Assembly (NCBI GenBank): GCA_023421395.1
Contig: JAEZTL010000054.1
Span: 34,019-98,018 of the forward strand
Direction: 5' to 3'
Length of the DNA stretch: 64,000 nt
Origin: Bacillota bacterium
Lineage (GTDB): Bacteria > Bacillota > Clostridia > Christensenellales > Aristaeellaceae
The position numbers were made by a program, and so were the translations under genes. Below the pieces are notes generated by a model that saw nothing but the letters and a program-made list of their open reading frames with translations, was not told where the DNA came from and did not search any database. Each line of letters starts with the position of its first letter. The first letter of the stretch is position 1. Positions 24,001 through 33,408 of this stretch are shown piece by piece.

Positions 24001-25197
24001 TCAGCCCTTGAGCCTCTCCGCGATGGCGGCGATGAACTCCGCCGAGGTGACGGACTTCTTCTCTCCGGTGGCAAGGACGGCCAGATCCTGCGTCATGACG
24101 CCGGACTCGATGGTGGCGAGCGTCGCGTGCTCAAGCCTTTCCGCAAAATCCTGAAGCGGCCGGCTTCCGTCCAGTTCGCCCCGCTTTTTCAGCGCGCCAC
24201 TCCACGCGAAGATCGTGGCCACGGGGTTGGTGGAGGTGGCCTCCCCCTTCAAATACCGGTAGTAGTGGCGGGTGACGGTGCCGTGGGCGGCCTCGTACTC
24301 GAAGGCGCCGTCGGGGCTGACCAGGACGCTGGTCATCATCGCCAGCGATCCGAAGGCGGTGGACACCAGATCGCTCATCACGTCGCCGTCGTAATTCTTG
24401 CAGGCCCAGATGAACCCGCCCTCCGAGCGCACCACCCGCGCGGCGGCGTCGTCGATGAGGGTATAGAAGTACTCGATACCCGCCTTCTCAAAAAGCGCCT
24501 CGTAGCAGCACTCGAAGATCTCCTGAAAGATCAGCTTGAAGGTCTGATCATAGGTTTTGGAGATGGTATCCTTGGTGGAAAACCACAGGTCCTGCTTCGT
24601 ATCCAGCGCGTAGCGGAAGCAGGAATGCGCGAAGGAGCGTATGGACGAATCCTTGTTGTGCATCGCCTGCAGAAGGCCCGGCCCCTCAAAGTCGTAAACG
24701 GGAGCGCGCAATACCTTGCCGTCCGCGCCGGTGAAGACCAGCTCAGCCTTGCCGGGGCCCGGCACCCGGATCTCCGAGGCGCGGTACACGTCGCCGTAGG
24801 CGTGGCGGGCGATGGTGATGGGCTTTATCCAGCGGGCGATGACGGGCTTTACGTTGTGAACCAGAATCGGCGCGCGAAAAACCGTGCCGTCCAGCGCCGC
24901 GCGGATGGTGCCGTTGGGGCTCTTCCACATCTTCTTCAGCCCGTACTCTTCCACCCGCTGCTGATTGGGCGTGATGGTGGCGCACTTGACCGAGACACCC
25001 AGCCGCCTGGCCGCCTGGGCGGCCTCCTCGGTCACCCGGTCGTCGGTGGCGTCGCGGTTTGGCAGCCCCAGATCGAAGTACGCCGTGTTCAATTCAATAA
25101 ATGGCGAGAGCAGCTGTTCCTTGATCATCTTCCAGAGGATGCGGGTCATCTCGTCGCCGTCCATTTCGACGATCGGGTTCATCGGAATCCGGCTCAT
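24001..25197 (-). CDS. icd: NADP-dependent isocitrate dehydrogenase
   Basis: Converts isocitrate to 2-oxoglutarate with NADP reduction, 398 aa. It is of the homodimeric, eukaryote-like type (IDH1-like): NPIVEMDGDEMTRILW at the N-terminus, the isocitrate-binding KSPNGTIRAALDGTVFR, and AHGTVTRHYYRYLKGE near the C-terminus. It is encoded right after aconitase with a four-base ATGA overlap, giving a two-step citrate to 2-oxoglutarate unit. With the divergent citrate synthase this supplies carbon for glutamate synthesis, a common half-cycle in clostridia (pathway knowledge). Confidence 0.96.
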   Translation of the reverse strand: MSRIPMNPIVEMDGDEMTRILWKMIKEQLLSPFIELNTAYFDLGLPNRDATDDRVTEEAAQAARRLGVSVKCATITPNQQRVEEYGLKKMWKSPNGTIRAALDGTVFRAPILVHNVKPVIARWIKPITIARHAYGDVYRASEIRVPGPGKAELVFTGADGKVLRAPVYDFEGPGLLQAMHNKDSSIRSFAHSCFRYALDTKQDLWFSTKDTISKTYDQTFKLIFQEIFECCYEALFEKAGIEYFYTLIDDAAARVVRSEGGFIWACKNYDGDVMSDLVSTAFGSLAMMTSVLVSPDGAFEYEAAHGTVTRHYYRYLKGEATSTNPVATIFAWSGALKKRGELDGSRPLQDFAERLEHATLATIESGVMTQDLAVLATGEKKSVTSAEFIAAIAERLKG

Positions 25198-27377
25198 GCC
25201 TCTCTCTCCTTTGCGGCAGACGCATAAAAATTCATCAGGCAGCCTTCGAGCAGGATGCGGCGCTGGGTTTCGTCCAGCCCCTCCAGCCGGAGCTGGAAGG
25301 CGCGCCCGTCGGAGAGCCGTGTGGCCGTCACCTGCTCCCGACCCTCGCGGACGGCGGAGCGGATGCGCTCAATCAGCAGAAGGTCGCCCACCCCGGCAGG
25401 GGCGTCTTCCGTCGTGAAGGGCAGGATGCCCCAGTTGATGAGGTTTGAACGGTAGCGCTTGGTGGCGTACTCCACGCAGATGTTGGCACGGCCGCCCAGC
25501 ACCCGCTGGCAGGACGCGGCCTGTTCCCGCGCGGAGCCGTCGCCGGGGCGCACCGCCCAGATCACGGAGGCGTAGCACGTTTCCTCCGGATGGGGCACCA
25601 GGCCCCGCCAGGATTCGGGTGCGGCGTCCCGGACTGCCTTCGAGCGCTCCACGTATCCCGGATCGCGCCGGGACAGCGTGAACTCGGCCAGGCGTATCGG
25701 ATTTGAGCGGTAGGAAGACGTCTCGCCGGAGGGAATCAATTCGTCCGTGGTGGTCACCGGGTCGGTCAGCACGGAGGCGACGCTCAGCAGCAGATGCTCC
25801 GGAAGCGGGCCGAATTTCGGCCAGTCCGCGATGTTGGGGCCCAGCTTGAGCGGTTCCTCCGGCTTCGCCGCACCCCAGCCGCGATACACGCGCTTTTCGT
25901 AGACGGATAGGTCGATGGGCTCGCGCGCGGCGGCGGGCGGCGCGTAATCGATCCCGTCGGCGGCAGTCAGCGCGCCGCCGTTTTTCGCGGTGGCGGCGAT
26001 GGAACGGGCGTCCATCAGCGCCACCATCGCCAATTGGCCCTCGCCGGGCTTTGAACCCTCGCGGTTGCGGAAGTTCCGGGTGGTGTGGCGGATGGATAGG
26101 GCGCCGTTGGCGGGCACGTCCCCCGCGCCGAAGCATGGGCCGCAGAACGCAGGCTTTAAAAGCGCGCCCGATTCCATCAGCGTGGCTGCGACGCCGCTTT
26201 TTACAATCTGCAGATTTACCGGAATGCTGGCCGGATAACAGGAAAGCGAGAACGCGCCGCTGCCCACCGAGCCGCCGTCCAGGATCGCCGCAGCCTCCGC
26301 CAGGTTATCGTACAGCCCGCCGGCGCAGCCCGCGATTACGCCCTGATCCACCAGAACCTTGCCGCCCGAGACCTTGCCCGTGAGGCTCCCCCCGGGCAAT
26401 CCCTCGCGCAGCTCCGCTTCCCGGAGGATGTCGCCGGGGGCTTCCAGCAGCTGCCGGATCGGAAGCGCGCTGGAGGGATGGAAAGGCAGCGCGATCATCG
26501 GCTCGATTTCGGAGAGGTCCATTTCAATCAGCGCGTCGTAGTACGCGCCTTCCTCCGGCGAGAGCGCCTTGTAGTCGCCCTCGCGGCCGCAGCGGCGGAG
26601 GAAATCCTCCACCGTGCCGTCCGTCTGCCAAACGGAGGAGAGGCACGCGGTTTCGGTGGTCATCACGTCCAGGCCCAGCCGGAAATCAATCGGAAGGTTC
26701 TTCACACCGGGGCCTGCGAATTCCAAGATTTTGTTTTTGACGAAGCCGTTCGCGTAAACCGCCTCGCAAAGCGCCAGCGCCGCATCGTGAGGGCCGACGC
26801 CCGGCCGGGGGGAGCCGGTCAGGTAGACCAGCACGACCTCCGGATCCTTTACGTCATAGGTATTGCCCAGCAGCTGCTTGACGAGCTCCGGCCCGCCCTC
26901 GCCCACGCCCATGGCGCCCAGCGCGCCGTAACGGGTGTGGCTGTCGGAGCCCAGAATCATGCCGCCGGAGGCGGCCATCGCCTCCCGCGCATACTGGTGA
27001 ATGACCGCCAGGTTCGCCGGTACGTAGATGCCGCCGTATTTTACGGCGGCGGAAAGGCCGAAGACGTGGTCGTCCTCGTTGATGGTACCACCCACCGCGC
27101 AGAGTGAGTTGTGGCAGTTGGTCAGCGCGTAGGGCATGGGAAAGCGCTTCATGCCGCTGGAGCGGGCGGTCTGTACGATGCCCACGTAGGTGATGTCGTG
27201 AGAGATCAGGCTGTCAAAACGCAGGCGCAGCATGCCGTCTTTGCTTGCTGCGGCGTTGTGGGCGCGAAGGATGCGCCCCGCGATGGTGCGGCCGCGCGCC
27301 TCCCCGCCGGACGCCGTAAATGCGGTTTCCACCCTGCCGTTTTGCCATACGGCGCCGCCAGCGTGTAGCTTCATCAT
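25194..27377 (-). CDS. Aconitate hydratase, YbhJ-like clostridial type
   Basis: Predicted iron-sulfur aconitase of 727 aa that isomerises citrate to isocitrate. It has the shorter domain plan of the YbhJ/'hydratase' group. Likely cluster cysteines lie in TETACLSSVWQTDG and in GPCFGAGD with the preceding FC; substrate-binding parts include GSDSHTRYGALGAMGVGEGG and the swivel-domain segment ANICVEYATKRYRSNLINWG. The start ATG at 27377 has ATGGAGGG eight bases ahead; an earlier in-frame ATG (27401) has no ribosome site. It overlaps icd by four bases. No other aconitase is in the window, and the context with icd and citrate synthase supports the assignment. Confidence 0.9.
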   Translation of the reverse strand: MMKLHAGGAVWQNGRVETAFTASGGEARGRTIAGRILRAHNAAASKDGMLRLRFDSLISHDITYVGIVQTARSSGMKRFPMPYALTNCHNSLCAVGGTINEDDHVFGLSAAVKYGGIYVPANLAVIHQYAREAMAASGGMILGSDSHTRYGALGAMGVGEGGPELVKQLLGNTYDVKDPEVVLVYLTGSPRPGVGPHDAALALCEAVYANGFVKNKILEFAGPGVKNLPIDFRLGLDVMTTETACLSSVWQTDGTVEDFLRRCGREGDYKALSPEEGAYYDALIEMDLSEIEPMIALPFHPSSALPIRQLLEAPGDILREAELREGLPGGSLTGKVSGGKVLVDQGVIAGCAGGLYDNLAEAAAILDGGSVGSGAFSLSCYPASIPVNLQIVKSGVAATLMESGALLKPAFCGPCFGAGDVPANGALSIRHTTRNFRNREGSKPGEGQLAMVALMDARSIAATAKNGGALTAADGIDYAPPAAAREPIDLSVYEKRVYRGWGAAKPEEPLKLGPNIADWPKFGPLPEHLLLSVASVLTDPVTTTDELIPSGETSSYRSNPIRLAEFTLSRRDPGYVERSKAVRDAAPESWRGLVPHPEETCYASVIWAVRPGDGSAREQAASCQRVLGGRANICVEYATKRYRSNLINWGILPFTTEDAPAGVGDLLLIERIRSAVREGREQVTATRLSDGRAFQLRLEGLDETQRRILLEGCLMNFYASAAKEREA

Positions 27378-27409
27378 GGGTTTTCCCTCCATGAAAGGCA
27401 TTTTGCATC

Positions 27410-27439
27410 AGTATACAACAGTCTCCGGCCAAAAATCAA
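27410..27439 (-). promoter_or_regulatory. Promoter of the aconitase-icd unit
   Basis: On the minus strand TTGATT (27439-27434), 18-base spacer, TATACT (27415-27410), 33 bases ahead of the aconitase start. Confidence 0.65.
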
Positions 27440-27527
27440 GATGCTGCAGGATTACGTTTTCCGTTGTGCATTGACACACGTTCATTCGTTTTATCCATCG
27501 AGTTTTTGAAATTTTCCGCAAAAAGGC

Positions 27528-27556
27528 TTGCATATTTTTCGGGCATGCGCTATAAT
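27528..27556 (+). promoter_or_regulatory. Sigma-A promoter of citrate synthase
   Basis: TTGCAT (27528-27533), 17-base spacer, TATAAT (27551-27556). About 89 bases of shared upstream DNA, fairly AT-rich, separate it from the divergent aconitase promoter and could hold a joint regulator site. Confidence 0.82.
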
Positions 27557-27600
27557 CGCGCAAAAGCCAATGGGGGCAGCAGCGCTGCGAGGAGGTAGCC

Positions 27601-28965
27601 ATGCAGTATATTCAACAGCAGGAACTCCGGGGATACGTCCGGCAGTTTTGTGAAGACATCCGTCAAAGCTATCATATCGACCCCAAACAGTTCGAGCTGG
27701 CCAACGTCAAGCGCGGTCTGCGAAACGCGGACGGCACCGGCGTCATGGCGGGCATCACCACCATCGGCAGCGTTCAGGGCTATCAGATGATCGATGGCGC
27801 GCCGGTGCCCATGCACGGCCACCTGTACTACCGCGGCATTGATCTGGGCGACATCATCGAAAACCACGTCAAAAACGGCGATTTCGGCTATGAAGAAGTC
27901 AGCTATCTCCTGCTGATTGGAAAGCTTCCCACCCGGACGCAGCTGGATCAGTACCACCGCGCGCTGGCGGTGGCGCGGCGGCTGCCGGACGGCTTCACAG
28001 AGGACATGATCCTCAAGGCCCCCAGCAAAAACGTGATGAACAAGCTCTCCCGCGCGGTGCTGGCGCTCTACTCCTACGATCCAAATCCGGACGACACCTC
28101 CACTGAAAACGTGGTGCGCCAGTCCATGGAACTGATCGCGCGCCTGCCGGTGATCGTGGCTCACGCGTACGCCGTCAAGCGCCACTATTACGACGGCCAG
28201 TCGCTCTACCTGCACGTGCCCCAGGAGCACATGTCGCTGGCGGAGAACTTCCTGCACATGCTGCGCAGGGACAATCAGTTCACCCCGGAGGAAGCCCACC
28301 TGCTGGATTTGATGCTCACCATCCACGCGGAGCACGGCGGCGGCAACAACTCCGCCTTCACCTGCCGCGTGTTGTCCTCCACCGGCACCGATACCTACGG
28401 CTCGATCTCCGGCGCGATCTCCTCCCTGAAGGGCCCGCTGCATGGCGGCGCCAACCAGAAGGTCATGGAGATGTTTCAGGATGTACGGGAGCACGCCGTG
28501 GACCCGGCCAGCGATGCTTCCGTGGCCGATTACCTGCGCCTAGTCCGGGACAAAAAGGCCGGCGACGGCTCCGGTAAGATCTATGGCCTGGGCCACGCGG
28601 TCTACACGATGGACGACCCACGCGCCATTCTACTCAAGCAGTACGCAAGTGACATGGCGGTCAGGACCGGCTACGACGAGGACTTCCATCTGATGGAGCG
28701 CATCGAGCGCATGGGTATTGAGGTCCTCAACGAAAAGCTCGAAGGCCGCAAGACCATGTGCGCCAACGTGGACATGTATTCCGGCCTCGTGTACCGGATG
28801 CTGGGCATCCCGGACGAACTGTTCACCCCGCTCTTCGCCACAGCGCGCATCGCGGGCTGGTGCGCCCACCGCATTGAGGAACTCATCACCGGCGGCCGCA
28901 TCATGCGCCCCGCCTACCGCGCGGTGTCCCAGCGGGCGGAGTACACGCCCATCGAAGTGCGGTAA
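27601..28965 (+). CDS. gltA: Citrate synthase
   Basis: Condenses acetyl-CoA and oxaloacetate to citrate, 454 aa. Landmarks: YRGIDLGDIIEN near the N-terminus, the catalytic-site LHGGANQKVMEM with its histidine, GLGHAVYTMDDPRA (in place of the common GHRVYK, as in other clostridial enzymes), and the catalytic aspartate region VDMYSGLVYRMLGIP. It is divergent from aconitase-icd, so the three genes form one locus for 2-oxoglutarate production. AGGAGG lies six bases ahead of the ATG. The strong hairpin at 29042-29084 ends it. Confidence 0.95.
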   Translation: MQYIQQQELRGYVRQFCEDIRQSYHIDPKQFELANVKRGLRNADGTGVMAGITTIGSVQGYQMIDGAPVPMHGHLYYRGIDLGDIIENHVKNGDFGYEEVSYLLLIGKLPTRTQLDQYHRALAVARRLPDGFTEDMILKAPSKNVMNKLSRAVLALYSYDPNPDDTSTENVVRQSMELIARLPVIVAHAYAVKRHYYDGQSLYLHVPQEHMSLAENFLHMLRRDNQFTPEEAHLLDLMLTIHAEHGGGNNSAFTCRVLSSTGTDTYGSISGAISSLKGPLHGGANQKVMEMFQDVREHAVDPASDASVADYLRLVRDKKAGDGSGKIYGLGHAVYTMDDPRAILLKQYASDMAVRTGYDEDFHLMERIERMGIEVLNEKLEGRKTMCANVDMYSGLVYRMLGIPDELFTPLFATARIAGWCAHRIEELITGGRIMRPAYRAVSQRAEYTPIEVR

Positions 28966-29041
28966 CCGCAATTCATATTTCTTTGCCCGTCCTTTCGGAG
29001 AACCTGTCCCGGAACTCCCTGAAACGTTGACGGGGTATGCC

Positions 29042-29084
29042 AATGGAAATCCGGCCGGACGCCTTGTCCGGCCGAATTTCCATT
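29042..29084 (+). terminator. Large hairpin after citrate synthase
   Basis: AATGGAAAT-CC-GGCCGGAC / GTCCGGCC-GA-ATTTCCATT: 9-bp plus 8-bp stems separated by a 2x2 internal loop, loop GCCTT. It is followed by GTTGAC, so there is no proper T tract. It directly abuts the promoter of the next gene. Confidence 0.65.
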
Positions 29085-29085
29085 G

Positions 29086-29115
29086 TTGACGAAGCAAGCC
29101 CGTTCAGAGTACAAT
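29086..29115 (+). promoter_or_regulatory. Promoter of the 158-aa unknown gene
   Basis: TTGACG (29086-29091), 18-base spacer, TACAAT (29110-29115). The -35 starts two bases after the citrate synthase hairpin. Confidence 0.72.
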
Positions 29116-29205
29116 AGGGTTACGCGATCATTACGTAATTCAATTGCTTTTTTCGCCGCGCTGAAACAATCGCGCCGGCGGCCTTCATAAGGGGATGACG
29201 TAGCG

Positions 29206-29682
29206 ATGGATTTTGAGGATCGGATTCGCGGCATGCTGATGGGCAAAACGTTTTTTGAGGCCGGCCGGGTCTGCGATCTGGTGCGGCTTTTCTTCCGCGG
29301 CGACGGAGAGGTGGCGCTGCACGCGCGCTGCCTGGTGCGGCTGGTGCATGAAGGAAGGTTGGTGGCCAGTTCGTCGGACGCTGCGCTGCCCGCCATCGAT
29401 CTCGAGTCCGAAAGCCTGGATGGTTTCCAGTGGAACCGCGGATTTTCCGCCTACGACTTCTGCGTCAAGGGGTATCTGAAGCGCACCCCCAACGGCGTGG
29501 TGACGGACGTCGCCCTTACGCCCTGGGGCGATATGATGCTCTCGCTGGATAGCGGCGCGAGCATTGAGATCCTGAGCGATTCCGTGCTCCGGGACTGGGA
29601 GCAGTGGCGCGTGTTCCACCACGGGGCACGGCAGACGGAGGAGCATATCGTACGCTACCCGGCGGGTTACGCGCTGGAATAG
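29206..29682 (+). CDS. Hypothetical protein, 158 aa
   Basis: I do not recognise the family. It is soluble, with no signal peptide or membrane segment, and of mixed alpha/beta composition (FEDRIRGMLMGKTFFEAGRVCDLVRLFF; GFSAYDFCVKGYLKRTPNG; DVALTPWGDMMLSLDSGASIEIL). AAGGGG lies upstream of the ATG. The codon pattern matches its neighbours and it has its own promoter (29086-29115), so it is probably real. It is followed at 70 bases by the promoter of the next gene. Confidence 0.62.
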   Translation: MDFEDRIRGMLMGKTFFEAGRVCDLVRLFFRGDGEVALHARCLVRLVHEGRLVASSSDAALPAIDLESESLDGFQWNRGFSAYDFCVKGYLKRTPNGVVTDVALTPWGDMMLSLDSGASIEILSDSVLRDWEQWRVFHHGARQTEEHIVRYPAGYALE

Positions 29683-29751
29683 CAGAATTGACACGGCCCG
29701 TACATCATGATGAAAACATTTGGAGGCGCGTTGCCCGCGCGTCTCCTTTTC

Positions 29752-29780
29752 TTGACAGAATTCCCATCATCGGGTATACT
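29752..29780 (+). promoter_or_regulatory. Sigma-A promoter of the fucosyltransferase-like gene
   Basis: TTGACA (29752-29757), 17-base spacer, TATACT (29775-29780), 32 bases before the start codon. Confidence 0.82.
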
Positions 29781-29811
29781 TTTTACGTCAATTGAAGCCG
29801 GAGGTGCATTG

Positions 29812-30621
29812 ATGCTCTACGTGGAACCGCTGGGCGGGCTGTGCAACCGGATGCGCACCATCGCTTCCTATTATTCGGTCGCGCGCGAAGCCGGCCGGGG
29901 CCTGACCGTGGTCTGGCTGCGCGATGCGGGGATGAACTGCCCGTCAGCGCGGCTTTTTTCGTTGCCGGGGCATGTGACCGTGGTGGAGGGACCCTATGTG
30001 ACGAAGCCCCGGATGCGGCTTCGCAGCCTCGCCCGCAAACTCACCCGGCGCGCCCAGGGCCGCCGCTTTGACCGGACGGTGGAAAACTGGGAGGCCAGGA
30101 AGGCGCTGACGCCTGAATCCGTCCGGACGCTTTCGGGAAGTCTCTACGCCTCCAGCTGCTACAGCCTGGAGAGCGCCTACGAGCGGTACGACTATTCCAT
30201 CTTCCGCCCCGCGCCGGACATCCGCGCGCTTGCGGAAGGTGTGATCGCAGGCTTCCCGCCCAACTGCGTCGGCGTGCATATCCGCAGGACCGACAACTTG
30301 AAGTCCATCGAATCCAGCCGGACGGGCGATTTTATCGACCGCCTCAGGCGCGAGGCCGAGGCCGACCCCTCCGTCGCCTTCTTTTTGGCCACCGATTCTC
30401 CGGAAGAAGAGGCGTCCCTCCGGCGGGAATTCCCGGGGCGCATCCTGACCTACGAAAAGCGCTCCCTCGAGCGGGACAGCGAACAGGGCATTGTGGACGC
30501 CTATGTGGATTACCTTTGCTTGGCCGCCACGCGCAAGATCTACGGCAGCTTTTTCAGCTCGTTTTCTCGCTGTGCGGCCGCACTTAACCACATTGCGCTG
30601 GAAATCGTAACAAGCAACTAG
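29812..30621 (+). CDS. Fucosyltransferase-like glycosyltransferase
   Basis: 269-aa cytoplasmic enzyme of the alpha-1,2/alpha-1,6/O-fucosyltransferase superfamily. The N-terminal LGGLCNRMRTIASYYSVAREAG matches the 'GGLGNQL' nucleotide-sugar site pattern, and VGVHIRRTDN (about residues 159-168) is the diagnostic peptide I motif with the two arginines that contact GDP-sugar (family knowledge). Near the C-terminus, FFLATDSPEEEASLRREFP and IYGSFFSSFSRCAAAL are also typical. The start at 29812 (MLYVEPLGGLCNRM) has GGAGG seven bases ahead and fits the promoter; the open frame upstream is not coding. Acceptor unknown, possibly a surface glycan. Confidence 0.8.
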   Translation: MLYVEPLGGLCNRMRTIASYYSVAREAGRGLTVVWLRDAGMNCPSARLFSLPGHVTVVEGPYVTKPRMRLRSLARKLTRRAQGRRFDRTVENWEARKALTPESVRTLSGSLYASSCYSLESAYERYDYSIFRPAPDIRALAEGVIAGFPPNCVGVHIRRTDNLKSIESSRTGDFIDRLRREAEADPSVAFFLATDSPEEEASLRREFPGRILTYEKRSLERDSEQGIVDAYVDYLCLAATRKIYGSFFSSFSRCAAALNHIALEIVTSN

Positions 30622-30718
30622 AATTTTACAGGAAGCCCCTATGCAAACCATATCCCTGCGGTATAATAAAATTTGCGGCTGTAAAAAAATGTGAGCAATC
30701 TTGGTAAGGGGGAGTAGT

Positions 30719-33361
30719 ATGGCACACAAGTATGTCTATCTCTTCAAGGAAGGAAACGCGTCCATGCGCAACCTGCTGGGCGGCAAGGGCGCGAACCTCG
30801 CGGAAATGTCCAGCTTGGGGCTGCCCGTTCCGCAGGGTTTCACTGTGACGACCGAAGCTTGCACCGCCTATTATGCTGACGGCGGGAAGATCAACGACGA
30901 GATCCTAAAGCAGATCGACGCCGCGCTGGCCGAAACTGAGGTCATTTGCGGCAAGAAGTTTGGCGATATGGACAGCCCGTTCCTGGTCTCCGTCCGCTCG
31001 GGCGCGCGCGCGTCGATGCCCGGCATGATGGACACCATCCTGAACCTTGGCCTCAATGATGTGGCCGTCGAAGGCCTTTCCAATCTCACGCAGAACGAGC
31101 GCTTCGCCTATGACTCCTACCGCCGCTTCATTATGATGTTCTCCGACGTGGTAATGGACGTTTCCAAGTCGAAGTTTGAGCGCATCCTGGACGCGATGAA
31201 GGAAGAAAAGCACGTCCAATTCGACACCCAGTTGACCGCGGACGATCTTAAGGAACTGGTCAAGAAGTTCAAGGCGCTGTACAAGGCCGAGAAGGGCGAA
31301 GATTTCCCGCAGGATCCCAAGGTGCAGCTGATCGAAGCCATCAAGGCCGTGTTCCGCTCCTGGGACAACCCCCGCGCCATCTACTACCGCCGCATGAACG
31401 ACATCCCCGGCGACTGGGGTACGGCCGTCAACGTGCAGGCGATGGTGTTCGGCAACATGGGCGACACCTCCGGCACCGGCGTCGCTTTCACCCGCAACCC
31501 CTCCACCGGCGAAAAGAAGCTCTACGGCGAATACCTGATCAACGCCCAGGGCGAGGACGTCGTGGCCGGCGTCCGCACCCCGCAGGAGATTTCCACGCTG
31601 AAGCAGGTCATGCCGGAGGTGTACGATGAATTCGTCGCCGTCGCGAGCAAGCTGGAGAACCACTTCCGCGACATGCAGGACATGGAGTACACCATCGAGC
31701 GCGGCAAGCTCTACATGCTGCAGACGAGAAACGGCAAGCGCACCGCCGCGGCCGCGCTCAAGATTGCGGTAGACCTGGTGAGCGAGGGCATGCGCACCAA
31801 GGAAGAGGCCGTGATGATGGTCGAGCCGCGCCAACTGGACGCGCTGCTGCACCCGCAGTTTGACCCGAAGGCGCTCAAGGCCGCAAAGCCCATCGCCAAG
31901 GGTCTGCCCGCTTCTCCTGGCGCCGCCTGCGGACAGATTTACTTTACCGCCGACGAAGCCGTCACCGCCGCGAAAAGCGGCCAGAAGGTGCTGCTCGTCC
32001 GGCTGGAAACCTCGCCGGAGGACATCGAGGGCATGAACCACTCCCAGGGCATCCTGACCGGGCGCGGCGGCATGACCTCTCACGCGGCGGTCGTCGCCCG
32101 CGGCATGGGCACCTGCTGCGTAGCCGGCTGCTCCGAACTGCGCATTGACGGAGAAGACAAGGCGCTGGGCGTCGGCGAACTGTGCTTCAAGGAAGGCGAC
32201 TTCCTGTCCATCGACGGCTCCACCGGCAACGTTTATGCGGGCTTGATCCCGACCGTTGAAGCCGACGTGTCCGGCGACTTCGCCACCCTCATGGGCTGGG
32301 CCGACGAAGTCCGCCGCCTTAAGGTTCGCACCAACGCCGACACGCCTCACGACGCGGCGGTCGCCATCAAATTCGGCGCGGAGGGCATCGGCCTGACCCG
32401 CACCGAGCACATGTTCTTCGCGGCGGACCGCATCGCCGCCGTGCGCGAGATGATCCTGGCCGACACCGAGGCCCAGCGCCGCGCCGCGCTGAATAAACTC
32501 CTGCCCATGCAGAAGGGCGACTTCAAGGGCATTTACGAGGTCATGGGCGAGCGCCCGGTGACCATCCGCTACCTCGATCCGCCGCTGCACGAGTTCCTGC
32601 CCGCCAAGTCCATGAAGGATGAGATCGCTGCCATCGCCCGTGAACTGGGCACCACGCCCGCCACCGTGACCGCCAAGATCGACCAGTTGCATGAGATGAA
32701 CCCGATGCTGGGCCACCGCGGCTGCCGCCTGGCCGTCACCTACCCCGAGATTGCCGAGATGCAGACCCGTGCCGTCATCGAGGCCGCCATCGAGGTTCGC
32801 GCCGAGAAGGGCTTTGACATCCATCCGGAGATCATGATCCCGCTGGTGGGCGACGTCAAGGAGCTGGCCTTCGTCCGCAAGATCGTCATGGAAACCGCCG
32901 AAAAGGTCATGGACGAGAAGAACGTCAAGATCGACTTCAAGGTCGGCACGATGATCGAAATCCCCCGCGCGGCCGTCACTGCCGACGAGATCGCGGGCGA
33001 GGCCGAGTTCTTCTCCTTCGGCACCAATGACCTGACCCAGATGACCTATGGCTTCTCCCGCGATGACGCCGGCAAGTTCCTCGAATCCTACTACGCGAAG
33101 AAGATTTTCGAGTCCGATCCGTTCCAGCACCTGGATCAGCACGGCGTGGGCAAGCTGATCAAGCTGGCCGCTGAACTGGGCCGCAAGACCCGCCCCGGCC
33201 TCAAGCTGGGCATTTGCGGCGAGCACGGCGGCGATCAGTCCTCCGTCATCTTCTGCCACAACGTGGGTCTCGACTACGTGAGCTGCTCCCCGTTCCGCGT
33301 GCCGATCGCCCGCCTCGCGGCGGCCCACGCGGCCATCATCGAAAAGCGCGCCAAGGCGTAA
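30719..33361 (+). CDS. ppdK: Pyruvate phosphate dikinase
   Basis: Interconverts pyruvate + ATP + phosphate and PEP + AMP + pyrophosphate, 880 aa, full length. The nucleotide-binding domain opens with LLGGKGANLAEMSSLGLPVPQGFTV; the phosphohistidine domain carries GILTGRGGMTSHAAVVARGMG; and the PEP-binding barrel ends with LGICGEHGGDQSSVIF, the cysteine acid/base motif. The ATG at 30719 has AAGGGGGAG ahead. A TATAAT at 30662-30667 is the only promoter element I can see. In anaerobic Firmicutes the enzyme often works glycolytically with pyrophosphate or in gluconeogenesis. Confidence 0.97.
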   Translation: MAHKYVYLFKEGNASMRNLLGGKGANLAEMSSLGLPVPQGFTVTTEACTAYYADGGKINDEILKQIDAALAETEVICGKKFGDMDSPFLVSVRSGARASMPGMMDTILNLGLNDVAVEGLSNLTQNERFAYDSYRRFIMMFSDVVMDVSKSKFERILDAMKEEKHVQFDTQLTADDLKELVKKFKALYKAEKGEDFPQDPKVQLIEAIKAVFRSWDNPRAIYYRRMNDIPGDWGTAVNVQAMVFGNMGDTSGTGVAFTRNPSTGEKKLYGEYLINAQGEDVVAGVRTPQEISTLKQVMPEVYDEFVAVASKLENHFRDMQDMEYTIERGKLYMLQTRNGKRTAAAALKIAVDLVSEGMRTKEEAVMMVEPRQLDALLHPQFDPKALKAAKPIAKGLPASPGAACGQIYFTADEAVTAAKSGQKVLLVRLETSPEDIEGMNHSQGILTGRGGMTSHAAVVARGMGTCCVAGCSELRIDGEDKALGVGELCFKEGDFLSIDGSTGNVYAGLIPTVEADVSGDFATLMGWADEVRRLKVRTNADTPHDAAVAIKFGAEGIGLTRTEHMFFAADRIAAVREMILADTEAQRRAALNKLLPMQKGDFKGIYEVMGERPVTIRYLDPPLHEFLPAKSMKDEIAAIARELGTTPATVTAKIDQLHEMNPMLGHRGCRLAVTYPEIAEMQTRAVIEAAIEVRAEKGFDIHPEIMIPLVGDVKELAFVRKIVMETAEKVMDEKNVKIDFKVGTMIEIPRAAVTADEIAGEAEFFSFGTNDLTQMTYGFSRDDAGKFLESYYAKKIFESDPFQHLDQHGVGKLIKLAAELGRKTRPGLKLGICGEHGGDQSSVIFCHNVGLDYVSCSPFRVPIARLAAAHAAIIEKRAKA

Positions 33362-33375
33362 TTCACCCCGGTACG

Positions 33376-33408
33376 GCGAAGCCCCCGGCCTTCGGCCGGG
33401 GGCTTCGC
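33376..33408 (+). terminator. Hairpin after ppdK
   Basis: 15-bp perfect stem GCGAAGCCCCCGGCC / GGCCGGGGGCTTCGC with loop TTC, 14 bases after the stop. There is no T tract. Confidence 0.65.

Noticed and set aside
30905..33328. An open frame of about 807 codons on the minus strand opposite ppdK.
   Set aside because: Same cause: a shadow of a highly biased coding sequence. ppdK is full length with all motifs on the plus strand.
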